A stretch of DNA of 64,000 bases from Bdellovibrio sp. (GTDB lineage: Bacteria > Bdellovibrionota > Bacteriovoracia > Bacteriovoracales > Bacteriovoracaceae), in the NCBI GenBank assembly GCA_016187935.1, contig JACPIU010000020.1, positions 124,001-188,000 on the forward strand, written 5' to 3'. Of this stretch, positions 35,004 through 43,988 are shown one piece after another (the stretch's first letter is position 1; every line of letters begins with the position of its first letter). Below the pieces are notes generated by a model. The model was given only the letters and a program-made list of their open reading frames with translations. It did not search any database and was not told where the DNA came from. The position numbers were made by a program, and so were the translations under genes.

Positions 35004-38000
35004 TTACTGGTTTTCGTCATAGCTGCCGCCATCGTCAGAATCAATCTCAACTAAACAACGGAAGCCAATATCAGTGCGCTTGTTGGCGGTTTGATTCGAT
35101 AAATCCTCATAGTATTGCCAGACGTCTTCTGTAGGCCAAGACCATGTTCCAAAAGCAGGATCACTCAAACCTATATAGTAGGCATCACATTTTGCAGTAT
35201 CTTCTCCATCACAAATACCAGTTTCACGAAAGCCTTCAGCATCGTTGGCCTGAACCCACGCAGCGCCGCCTGACGCCGTACTTGACCCCACCCAAATGGA
35301 CTGCCCGTTGGTACCATATGTTTTCACTTGTTCATCTCCCTCCGCAGCATCATACTTGAACGCATTCAGGGTATTATCCAAATCCCTAAACACGAAATCA
35401 CCAATAATCAAATAGCCATAGGCACTATGACAGGGAATCATTTCGAAATGCCATACCCCAGCGCCTGAATTATCATCAAAGCCCCCTCCGGCCACCATGG
35501 CACCACAACCTCGTGAAGTGGATTTTCCATTAGTGTTGGCAGGATTGGAAATATCATCTACGGAAGCAAAAAGATAATCAGAGTTAATGATCACATCGTC
35601 ATCATGCAGATCAGTAGTGGTAATACCATTTGTGCTCCCGATTGCAAACATGCTCTTGCCCACTCGACTATTGGGATTAACTTCCGGAAAGAGAGTATAG
35701 GCAGGCAGCCCCATGGGAAGAAAAAATCTGCCGGCATTATAGGAAGTATCTTCAAGCACCCAATTGGAGAGGGGTGCATCGCAAATATTGTCGTTCCCGT
35801 AATTGTCGACACAAGCACCGACGTTAAAATTACCTATCTCATAACTGGCGGGGTCCACATAATCCTCATATCCAGACCCCGAACCATCGATCTCGTCGTT
35901 GATATCATAAAGGCCGTCGGCAATAAGCTGATCGACATCGTAACGCGCATCCCCGTTGGATGCGGCGGCAGCATTAATTCCAATTCCATAACAACGTGAC
36001 ATTCCTCGGGAAGTGGCATTTGTATCATAAGTTGCAGAAGCGCACCGAAATCGATCACTCAAAAACTCCGCCACATTCCCTATGGCATCTTGAATACCGA
36101 AGCGAGAAACGCAACTGGCGGTTTGGGTCGAACCTGTATATACCGATGATGCTTCAATGGCAGGAAGAGAAAATAAATCCAATTCTTGAGGATAGTCCGC
36201 TGTTGAGTAACTATTCTCGAGACCACTGGCCCTCGAACTATTGCACTTTGATGAAGCATTGAGAGAAAGCCCCGTTTCAGTGGTGCTTATGTCTGAGGCA
36301 TTAATGTCATCATCCCAAAGAGAGAAAGCAACTTGATGTAAGCGATTAGGTAAGCGTTTGGTTAATCCAGATGTAAGACCAACGATGCCAGGAATTGTTC
36401 CCGTGCTGGCACAAAAATCCTTGGCGGCCTGCTGACTTAAATTAACCAAAGGCGGGTTGTGTAAATAATTATATTTTTCTACAAAATTACCTGCTTGACC
36501 ATCAACTCCCGGCGTACCAGAACCAGTTCCTTCTTTAATGGCAACCCAACCATCTGATTCGTAATCTTCATAACATGTTCCTGTTTCACGATCATAATAA
36601 ACCGCACGTGTGCTAGCTGCAGTTGTTTTCGTGATACCCAAAGTCGTGGGGCTTCCAACTGCAATACAATCCTTGGTGGCGATATTGATTCCAGTTCCTT
36701 GACAGTTATTAGTAAAATGGCAACCGGCTTCGGCGACATCAACCAAAAAATCACTACCAATGTCGTAGTACTCCACTCCACCTACGACACCGAGATCTGT
36801 ACTCCCTGGACCATAATACCGACAGCGGTAAAAATTATCTGAAGTTTTCATTTCGTATAATAAGGCCTCAGCGGAATCCAAATCATCACGGTCTTCAGAG
36901 TGCATCATCCCACAGACAATCTGATTAACGATCCAGCGATGGACAAAAGCCATATTTGGTGGAGGAGATATCAAACGCACTTGGCGATGGCTTTGTGTGG
37001 TGGCGGCAATCACACTGTCAACGATCGGCCGGACTTCGTAAAAATAGACAGTGCTCGGAACAGGGGGCGTTCTTGAAGTGGTAAAATCTTCGGTAAAGCT
37101 GGTGGCATCTGAAGCGATGGCACGAATGTTGACAGGTTTTGCATAGTCAAAAGTGGTATGGTTTGTATCACCAATGCGACGATAGACATTGTAACCCGTA
37201 ATACTGCCTGTTCCCGAAACTGTAAAGGCGTTCCACTTTAAGGTCACTGTTCCTGTGGCATTATATGTTTCAAAATCTGGATCAGTCCCGGCATCGCCAC
37301 TATCAGCGATGCTGCGGTAACAAGTCTTAGCACTAACATCGTAGTAATACTGATCAATGTCGGTGAATGTGATTTGAGCGGTACTGGGGCTTCCATATCC
37401 TATACAAGCAGCTCCCAAATTGATTCCTATGGTATCAGAACATGTCTGGATATTATCCGACTGGGAAATATTACAATAGGTATTAAATGCCGTCCAAATT
37501 AAACCACCTGTCTGCGAAGTGAGCGCTGTTGCGGCCATGGCCGTAATCGCTGCGGGATCGTTGTAAGTGTCGAGGGCCACGTCCACAAGTGCCGTTACAC
37601 TAGGAACGTCCAGAGCTGTCTGTACATCCGCCGGAGTTTCCGTCCCATCAGACACGACTTGAATGGCCCTACCAATGACGTTGACACTTAAAGCGGCCGA
37701 GGCAACCGTCTTATACTCCACCGTCACGCCAGATTCTTTTGAAGTAAAAGCTAAGTTTTGGAATTTTCCAGCATAACTAGTTTTGACATAGAGACCAACT
37801 GGTTCACTGATGGCCGATTGATATATACCTGCTTGTCCAGAAACCACCGAAGCACTCACTAAACACGAAGCATCAGCAGCTGGAACTGGACCGGCATCGC
37901 ATATCGCATCGTTGTTCCCATTTATGGCACTGACAATATCATCAGAATCAACAGTCGGAATCGAATCTTTGATGCGAATAACAATATGCCTATTCTCGAC

Positions 38001-40748
38001 CTGAATTTGAGGAGTAGTAGCGGTATCATCACTGCGGATATCAATACTAATTGGTCGAGCATCGCGGGCGGTAAAAATTACGTCGCCAATCGTAACTTGG
38101 GCCTCGGCAAGATAACAGACCGGTGAAGTTGGGGTGGTCTCATTCAAATAAATAGCATGCAGACTATCGGCGGGAAGTGTACCTGGTGCCGAAGAACCTT
38201 TACATTTCTGGCCACCATTACATTTCGATTCGCTGTAGCTACAGACATAAGGGTTGTTCAGAGGAACTTGCTTTCGATCAATTTTGGGGCCTAAGGCCTT
38301 GATATTGGCCCAACCATTGTGAATGGCCCCGGCGGAACGGATGGTGACTAAAAATGTTGTAAAGGTATCATTTCCATTGCTATCCGTAACCGTCACAGTA
38401 ATCGTACTGGAACCTGAAACCGATGGTGCCGGTGTAATGCTAAGTTCAAAATCAACGTTATCCTCTGTCACAACCCCGTCCCCAAAAGGACGTGATGTTG
38501 CTGCGTAGGGACTGGAAACACCCGCTGCCAGATTGATAATGTCGGTCCCAGTACCATCCCAATATATCAAGATACCTTCCAGGGGAACCACGGCGACATT
38601 CGAGCTATCCACTTTCACTGTCAATGTCTGCACATTTTCGGCCGAATCGCCACCCCCCTCATCGACTCTTATATGATCAATGATCACGACATCATTTTGG
38701 TTGGCGGTGTAATCGCGAATAAAACCATTACTATCAATGGACCAGTCATTGGAAGTGGTTCCAGTACTTTTCCAACACAAGGCCGATGCTTGGTCATACC
38801 AATAAACTGGTTGGGAAGAGGTATGAGACACGGGGATAATATTATTGGAACTGGGAGAGCCCGTGCCAACACAATGATTAAGCCCGCATTCCTGAGCACT
38901 CTCAAAGGTGGAATATTGGCAGATCATGGGGTTGTCATTGATGGGATTTACCGTGAATGTCACCTGTGTCGGCGCAGCCGCATCCACTGTTCCATCATTA
39001 GTGTAGTAAGAAAAGATCACGGTATCTGAAAAATTGGTGGCCGGTGTAAAAGTACAGGTTAAATCACTTGATCCTTCAGAACCACTCAAGTCCAAGCAAT
39101 TCGACAACGTGCCACTGCCTGTACTTGGCCCGGTACCCACCAGACGATAGCGTAAGAAATCTTGATAGTCGACATCGGCCCCCGGTTTTAAAGTTATTGT
39201 TCCTGCCGTGTCTTCGTCGATAATACCGCCTAAAACAAAATTCGCGGCTTGAGTAGGAGCATCGTTCACAGGGGTGATGGAAATATTCACTGTGGCCGGT
39301 CCTGCGGTTAATCCATCAGGGTCAGAGACCATATATTGAAATTGCTCTATTTTGGCTCTCCCTCCATCTAAAGTGAGAGGCATGGCCACACCTGTGACAT
39401 CAACAGGCACCGAGCCTAGGAGCAGGACTTCAAACTTTCCACTCCCTGACCCCGTATCCAGAGCGGTTTTAATGGTTTGAGCAGTGGTAACACCATTTTC
39501 AATCCGTACCGTCACCTTATTTCCTGACACACTGGTTACCGTCGCGCCCCCACCGCTGCCTCCAGAACTTAATGTCAGGGCATATTCATTCACTGTATTT
39601 TTATAAGTGCCCGGGAAAAGGGCGCGCAACCGAAGAACGCTCGCGGCCCCCCCTGCAGAAGACTCGGGGACTGTTATTGTATCGTAGAGGTAGTCATTAT
39701 TGTAGTAAGCATTACCACCCGCTGGTGTATAGGTACATTCCAAGTCAGATTCGCCACCGTTACCTAAACAATCCGGAAGGGTGGCCCCCGAAGTTGGAGC
39801 GCTCGAAAGAGCATAAGTTAACGTTGCCGTGGTATCATCCACATCACTCCCTGAACCGGAACCAGAACCGCTGATATATAAGGCCCCCACTCCTGTTCCT
39901 AGACCTATTTTCAAAGTTGTTGCGACACTACCTTCAAGGATTTCGTAATTAATGGTAGCACTCAGAGTAGGCGCGTCATTCTCGGCTTCAACATTAAAAA
40001 ACACAGTCGATGGTGATGACCATTTGCCATTGGCATATATTTGATAAGTGAAATACTCGCCGTTACCGTAAAAGTTACTCTTACCCTTCAATGAAAAAGT
40101 GCAGACTCCCAACTCTGTACAGACACACCCAGTCTGGATAGTGACATTGGATGAAATATTTTGAATATTACAAGCAGTCCCTTTGTCACTCTCAACGTCA
40201 GTGTAGGCCAAAGTCCAAGTTTGTGTAACGTCCTCATCGATATTGGCACCGTTCAGCGGAGAAATCGCCAAGAGGTTATTCACCGGCGAATCATCAACGA
40301 CCGTGACCGTAACTCCCACAATTTGTTCTATCCCCGTACCGTCTCTATCCGCAATCTTATAGCGAAATTCGGCCAGCCCAGAGAAGTTTGTATCAGGTTT
40401 AATGGTAGCACGACAAAGTCCGGCCACACATGAGCAACTAACAGGAAAAAGGCCATCTCCATCCAACGTGCTGCTGGCACTGGAAATATAGCAAGCTGTC
40501 GCAGTATCACTGTTTATATCTGAATAGGTCAGAGTAACTTGAGTTGCCCCTGAATCTTCTGCCACCGTCAAATTGCTCAATGTTCCCGTTGGTGTTTTCC
40601 TTGTCACGCCGACGTTAACGCAACTCCTGGTTTTAGAATCAAAAGTTTGATATTCCAAGCATGTCGCATCCTCCTTACCCTTTTCCGGAAGGCAAGCAGA
40701 CAAGAAAAGCACCCCTGTCCACAAAAACATTAAAAGACTTCGCTGCAT
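35004..40748 (-). CDS. Giant surface lipoprotein: cadherin-like, four-Cys modules, FN3, SUMF1-like end
   Basis: About 1914 residues. Lipobox LFLSAC (lipid cysteine at 19). Cadherin/VCBS-like beta repeats with Ca-binding-style junctions follow (VTVVDDSPVN, AENDAPTLS, TPVNDAPTQ) to about 605. A four-cysteine module occurs four times (starting near 610, 836, 1092, 1343; each C..C..C..GSP..YYD..CY-like). A fibronectin type III domain spans about 1166-1246 (VTLKWNAF, GYNVYRRIG). The C-terminal 470 residues have formylglycine-generating-enzyme-like features (FGIQDAIGNVAEFLSDRF, GGGFDDNSGAGVWH, TDIGFRCLVEID) but no catalytic cysteine pair, so it is probably a binding version of the fold. The ATG at 40748 agrees with the upstream promoter; the TTG at 40769 would lie before the transcription start. 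A surface adhesin is inferred. Confidence 0.78.
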   Translation of the reverse strand: MQRSLLMFLWTGVLFLSACLPEKGKEDATCLEYQTFDSKTRSCVNVGVTRKTPTGTLSNLTVAEDSGATQVTLTYSDINSDTATACYISSASSTLDGDGLFPVSCSCVAGLCRATIKPDTNFSGLAEFRYKIADRDGTGIEQIVGVTVTVVDDSPVNNLLAISPLNGANIDEDVTQTWTLAYTDVESDKGTACNIQNISSNVTIQTGCVCTELGVCTFSLKGKSNFYGNGEYFTYQIYANGKWSSPSTVFFNVEAENDAPTLSATINYEILEGSVATTLKIGLGTGVGALYISGSGSGSGSDVDDTTATLTYALSSAPTSGATLPDCLGNGGESDLECTYTPAGGNAYYNNDYLYDTITVPESSAGGAASVLRLRALFPGTYKNTVNEYALTLSSGGSGGGATVTSVSGNKVTVRIENGVTTAQTIKTALDTGSGSGKFEVLLLGSVPVDVTGVAMPLTLDGGRAKIEQFQYMVSDPDGLTAGPATVNISITPVNDAPTQAANFVLGGIIDEDTAGTITLKPGADVDYQDFLRYRLVGTGPSTGSGTLSNCLDLSGSEGSSDLTCTFTPATNFSDTVIFSYYTNDGTVDAAAPTQVTFTVNPINDNPMICQYSTFESAQECGLNHCVGTGSPSSNNIIPVSHTSSQPVYWYDQASALCWKSTGTTSNDWSIDSNGFIRDYTANQNDVVIIDHIRVDEGGGDSAENVQTLTVKVDSSNVAVVPLEGILIYWDGTGTDIINLAAGVSSPYAATSRPFGDGVVTEDNVDFELSITPAPSVSGSSTITVTVTDSNGNDTFTTFLVTIRSAGAIHNGWANIKALGPKIDRKQVPLNNPYVCSYSESKCNGGQKCKGSSAPGTLPADSLHAIYLNETTPTSPVCYLAEAQVTIGDVIFTARDARPISIDIRSDDTATTPQIQVENRHIVIRIKDSIPTVDSDDIVSAINGNNDAICDAGPVPAADASCLVSASVVSGQAGIYQSAISEPVGLYVKTSYAGKFQNLAFTSKESGVTVEYKTVASAALSVNVIGRAIQVVSDGTETPADVQTALDVPSVTALVDVALDTYNDPAAITAMAATALTSQTGGLIWTAFNTYCNISQSDNIQTCSDTIGINLGAACIGYGSPSTAQITFTDIDQYYYDVSAKTCYRSIADSGDAGTDPDFETYNATGTVTLKWNAFTVSGTGSITGYNVYRRIGDTNHTTFDYAKPVNIRAIASDATSFTEDFTTSRTPPVPSTVYFYEVRPIVDSVIAATTQSHRQVRLISPPPNMAFVHRWIVNQIVCGMMHSEDRDDLDSAEALLYEMKTSDNFYRCRYYGPGSTDLGVVGGVEYYDIGSDFLVDVAEAGCHFTNNCQGTGINIATKDCIAVGSPTTLGITKTTAASTRAVYYDRETGTCYEDYESDGWVAIKEGTGSGTPGVDGQAGNFVEKYNYLHNPPLVNLSQQAAKDFCASTGTIPGIVGLTSGLTKRLPNRLHQVAFSLWDDDINASDISTTETGLSLNASSKCNSSRASGLENSYSTADYPQELDLFSLPAIEASSVYTGSTQTASCVSRFGIQDAIGNVAEFLSDRFRCASATYDTNATSRGMSRCYGIGINAAAASNGDARYDVDQLIADGLYDINDEIDGSGSGYEDYVDPASYEIGNFNVGACVDNYGNDNICDAPLSNWVLEDTSYNAGRFFLPMGLPAYTLFPEVNPNSRVGKSMFAIGSTNGITTTDLHDDDVIINSDYLFASVDDISNPANTNGKSTSRGCGAMVAGGGFDDNSGAGVWHFEMIPCHSAYGYLIIGDFVFRDLDNTLNAFKYDAAEGDEQVKTYGTNGQSIWVGSSTASGGAAWVQANDAEGFRETGICDGEDTAKCDAYYIGLSDPAFGTWSWPTEDVWQYYEDLSNQTANKRTDIGFRCLVEIDSDDGGSYDENQ

Positions 40749-40770
40749 AAAGTTCCCAAACCTCGCCAAC

Positions 40771-40797
40771 TTATCGGGCAGAAACCCTATCCTTTTG
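40771..40797 (-). promoter_or_regulatory. FliA-like promoter before the giant lipoprotein
   Basis: Minus strand: CAAA (40794-40797), 15 bases, CCCGATAA (40771-40778), one mismatch per box to TAAA-N15-GCCGATAA with exact spacing. The start of transcription would fall near 40764, 16 bases before the ATG at 40748, with GGGA between. Confidence 0.55.
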
Positions 40798-40966
40798 AAC
40801 GAGTTAGAGTCTCGTTATCAATATTTTCCGCCTTTTTGATAATAATTGAGATATTTGTTCAAGTAATCGTTGTAATTTCAGATACTTCCGAAAGTTTTAA
40901 AATTGTTTTAACAACTTGAGCGTTGTAATGGTCGCCCAGGAATTATGCCACCTTTCTCCCATTTTG

Positions 40967-43777
40967 TTAGGGAGTGCAGAAGGGGGCCTTGGGGTCTTTA
41001 GTGCAAAGATATGATTTCAATTGTTTATTCTCGATTTCTAATTTCTCTATTTTTTTGTGCAATTCTTGAATGGCCCTGACACTCGTCCAGACAACTGGGT
41101 CGAGATGAAAATTCAAATAGCCTCTCGCTCCTGTGGTGATTGACTCAGGAATGACCGTTTGAACCTCTTGGGCCAAAATCCCGATATGCTCATCTTGGCC
41201 TTTAAGTCCAAGGGTTGCATTTTCCTTGTAGTGAAAGCGCACCGGCCTAAGTTCCAGGATTTCCTCTAGACCACGGTCATAATCAACAATGCGTTCCTTA
41301 AGCCGCGCATCGGATGTTAGGGACCAAGAGGAACTGCCGTCACTCTTATAGGCACTTCCATCCACCCATAAACCTGAAGTGGCATTAGGCAAATCGACTA
41401 ATTGATCTGGATCATGATTAATATAGACGACATTGGTAGTAAAATTTCCACCTATTAACGGTGTGTCTGAAATTGCGTTGTCGATAAACAACAAACTTCC
41501 ATTAGTTGGTGCCGCTGTTGGCCCTGCATCGGCACCAATGATGACATTGCTGCCTGTCGTAGTTAGTTGGCTTCCAGCACCGTATCCCATGATGGTATTA
41601 TTGCTGGAAGTCGTTAATTCTGTCCCAGCATTGTATCCCAGCAACACATTGTTACTCCCCGTGGTGAGTGAATCTCCCGTGAGAGCTCCCATCGCCACAT
41701 TAAACGCCCCCGCACCTAAAGCATTCAAGGTATTGTATCCAACCGCTGTATTGGAGTTGCTGGTCACTGCCCGCATTATGGAATAACCAACACCTGTATT
41801 TTGGGTAATTGCAGTACCCGTTCCGTTATCCATGATGTAGGCACCAACCGCCGTATTGTAAGTACCGATGGTGACATCATTGAGCGCATCTAACCCAAGT
41901 GCCGTATTGCCCGCCGCTGTAGTGCCCGCCAACAAAGCTCTATAACCAAAGGCCGTGTTGTTCCCTCCTGTGGTTAAGGCGGCCAAAGCTGTATATCCAA
42001 CGGCCGAGTTGTTATCCCCCGATGTTATCGCTGCCATGGCACCACTGCCAATACCGATATTGCCTAAGGCCCCAGCAGTGATCGTTGCTGTACCAACTCC
42101 CATACCTAAAAGGAGATTCGATTGTGTGCCTGAAGGATGTATTCTAGTATTCAAGTACGTCAAGAAATCATTATAAGTAAAAACTCCTCCAGCATTACCA
42201 ACGATAATTTGACCAGATGTAGGCTGTACCCCATTATTCAAGGTAATCAAGGGTTCCAGCAGCGAAGTGACGCTTTCTTTGAGCAAGGCCACCGTCCGTT
42301 CGGAAACAGGCTGCGTTTGATTTGCCACTCCTGAAAGTGGCAGCAAACCTATGGCAGCATAATCCAGAATACTCATGTAGCGCTTGCCCGCTACATCTGG
42401 TACCGCGTTGGTATCAAGTGTCTGCCACGTTTTGTCACCTCGATAATACTGAGTATTAACACCCGCAGTAATGGTGGGCTCTCTTGCACCCAACTGCGTT
42501 TGAATCGCTGATGTCACACCATCTAAATAGCCATACTCTGCGTCACTAACATTGGTGTTGGCACCGATTTTAGTTGCATCAATCCCCTGGGGAATAATGA
42601 CTTCGGCCAAAAAACCACCGGATAATTGGGGAATTTTACTCCCTGTCGTTCCTACATCCAAATCAAGGGTGCCGGTAGTCGTAATTGATGTTCCTTGCGA
42701 GGCGAATCCAACTCCTCTCGTTACAGTAGTCACCGTGCCTGTGCCAGCAACCAAGGCCCACGAAGTTCCACCGGCACCATCTGTCCGCAAAAACTCACCT
42801 ACGTTTCCACGACTTGAGGGAAACATAATGCTTGTATTCGAGCCACCATTATTGATTTTCAACGTACTCCCAACCACTAAATCATTAACGACTTCAACAT
42901 CTCCGTCGCTACTTTTCACCTTCAAAGCATCATTGTAAGTCGTCAGGTTGGAACTATAAGTGAGGTGGAAGTCACCCGTGTTGTAAAACTGAAAATCGCT
43001 AGACGCGCCAGAATCTAAAAGGGAAAATATTCCCTCTCCTACCGTTTGCGAATTTAAAATAATTGAATTGCCAAAACTAAAATCTCCACTTGCATCCAAC
43101 GTCTGAATCTGACCGGAACCAGACCCCACATTGACGGCAATGGTACCCGTGGTTGTAATGCTACTGCCTTGGTTGACCAGCCCGGTTCCTCGTGCTATCG
43201 AGGAAACACTTCCTCCACCACCTCCACCAGCCACAGGTGGGGCCGCCAACCAGGCACCATCAGCTTGCGAATAAGTCAAAACATCTCCATCATCGGCACC
43301 GGTGGTATCAATCTTTGAATAGGTCACGGCCTTGGTGGCAATCTTGTCCGAAGTCACACTGGAGTTTTGTAGTTTGGCGCTTGAAACGGTGTTGTCCAGC
43401 ATCTGAAAATTGATGGGGTACACGGTCTGCCCTGAAGCGGAACTGATAATCAGATCATAAGTTTGTTGGGCGTAAAAAGTAAGAGATGGTGATGTGACTA
43501 ACCCCACTACGGAACTGGCGCTTTGAGAAGTGATCGTCAGGGTATGATTGTTGCCCCAACCGCTCGCGGTCATTTCTGTCACCTTATCCAAATTGCTTCC
43601 CGTGATGGTTACACGATCAAAATCCACGCTAATGGTAGACACAACGGGAGTCGCTATCGATTTATTATTTTTTGTGACATCGGCCAAGGGGTTTAGATTG
43701 TTCATGCTTCCAATACATCCTGAAAAAAGGAAGCTAACCACATAAAGAAGAAAATAAATTTTCGACAATTTTTTCAC
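40967..43777 (-). CDS. Trimeric fibre lipoprotein with S74 intramolecular chaperone
   Basis: 936 residues. Lipobox FLFSGC (Cys21) anchors the N-terminus. An N-terminal IPT-like beta domain (about 40-130) is followed by a stalk with tail-fibre style segments (SVTSDKIATKAVTYSKIDT, YYRGDKTWQTLDTNAVPDVA) and a duplicated block with SSITTTGT and TSITTTGT. A head of about nine 20-25-residue repeats of the NTAxGYxAL type spans 569-752. The C-terminal peptidase S74 domain has SDARLKERI: serine 822 and lysine 827 match the self-cleaving dyad of endosialidase-type chaperones; HIGILAQEVQTVIPE confirms it. A final coiled coil (HKKIEKLEIENKQLK) is normally released. GTG start with GGGGA six bases before. 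Likely surface fibre for attachment; Bdellovibrio is known to use chimeric trimeric fibres. Confidence 0.88.
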   Translation of the reverse strand: MKKLSKIYFLLYVVSFLFSGCIGSMNNLNPLADVTKNNKSIATPVVSTISVDFDRVTITGSNLDKVTEMTASGWGNNHTLTITSQSASSVVGLVTSPSLTFYAQQTYDLIISSASGQTVYPINFQMLDNTVSSAKLQNSSVTSDKIATKAVTYSKIDTTGADDGDVLTYSQADGAWLAAPPVAGGGGGGSVSSIARGTGLVNQGSSITTTGTIAVNVGSGSGQIQTLDASGDFSFGNSIILNSQTVGEGIFSLLDSGASSDFQFYNTGDFHLTYSSNLTTYNDALKVKSSDGDVEVVNDLVVGSTLKINNGGSNTSIMFPSSRGNVGEFLRTDGAGGTSWALVAGTGTVTTVTRGVGFASQGTSITTTGTLDLDVGTTGSKIPQLSGGFLAEVIIPQGIDATKIGANTNVSDAEYGYLDGVTSAIQTQLGAREPTITAGVNTQYYRGDKTWQTLDTNAVPDVAGKRYMSILDYAAIGLLPLSGVANQTQPVSERTVALLKESVTSLLEPLITLNNGVQPTSGQIIVGNAGGVFTYNDFLTYLNTRIHPSGTQSNLLLGMGVGTATITAGALGNIGIGSGAMAAITSGDNNSAVGYTALAALTTGGNNTAFGYRALLAGTTAAGNTALGLDALNDVTIGTYNTAVGAYIMDNGTGTAITQNTGVGYSIMRAVTSNSNTAVGYNTLNALGAGAFNVAMGALTGDSLTTGSNNVLLGYNAGTELTTSSNNTIMGYGAGSQLTTTGSNVIIGADAGPTAAPTNGSLLFIDNAISDTPLIGGNFTTNVVYINHDPDQLVDLPNATSGLWVDGSAYKSDGSSSWSLTSDARLKERIVDYDRGLEEILELRPVRFHYKENATLGLKGQDEHIGILAQEVQTVIPESITTGARGYLNFHLDPVVWTSVRAIQELHKKIEKLEIENKQLKSYLCTKDPKAPFCTP
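41522..42073 (-). repeat. Tandem head repeats in the S74 fibre gene
   Basis: Encodes residues 569-752: about nine imperfect units with the pattern N-x-A-x-G-Y-x-A-L followed by a TTGxNN-like turn (for example NNTAFGYRALL, GNTALGLDAL, SNTAVGYNTL). These are left-handed beta-roll head repeats like those in trimeric autotransporters and phage fibres. DNA units have diverged, so copy number is probably stable. Confidence 0.8.
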
Positions 43778-43793
43778 TCAAATCCCCATAACC

Positions 43794-43820
43794 TTTTCGA
43801 CAGACCACGTTCAAAGCTTA
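43794..43820 (-). promoter_or_regulatory. FliA-like promoter before the S74 fibre gene
   Basis: Minus strand: TAAG (43817-43820), 15 bases, GTCGAAAA (43794-43801). One mismatch in the -35 and two in the -10 compared with TAAA-N15-GCCGATAA, but very similar to the site before the gene at 49040. Transcription would start about ten bases before the GTG, leaving room for the GGGGA ribosome site. Confidence 0.4.
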
Positions 43821-43988
43821 GTAGGACTTACTTGACTCTATTATACGGACAAACTTTTCCCTCGGGTAATAATGCCAAAACTCATGCTGCCAGAAATACC
43901 AAGGACGCTTTTCTGCCCAAGTCATAGGGCAATATTCTCCATCTTCCGTGAGAGTTCATTGGGTGACAAAAAGAGTTACAATAAAATC

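Noticed and set aside
35004-36400. Diversity-generating retroelement target in the SUMF1-like domain
   Set aside because: No reverse transcriptase, accessory gene or template repeat is visible in the window; only the fold type suggests it.
40967-43777. Prophage tail-fibre gene
   Set aside because: S74 chaperone is phage-like, but there are no neighbouring phage structural genes and the protein has a bacterial lipobox signal.
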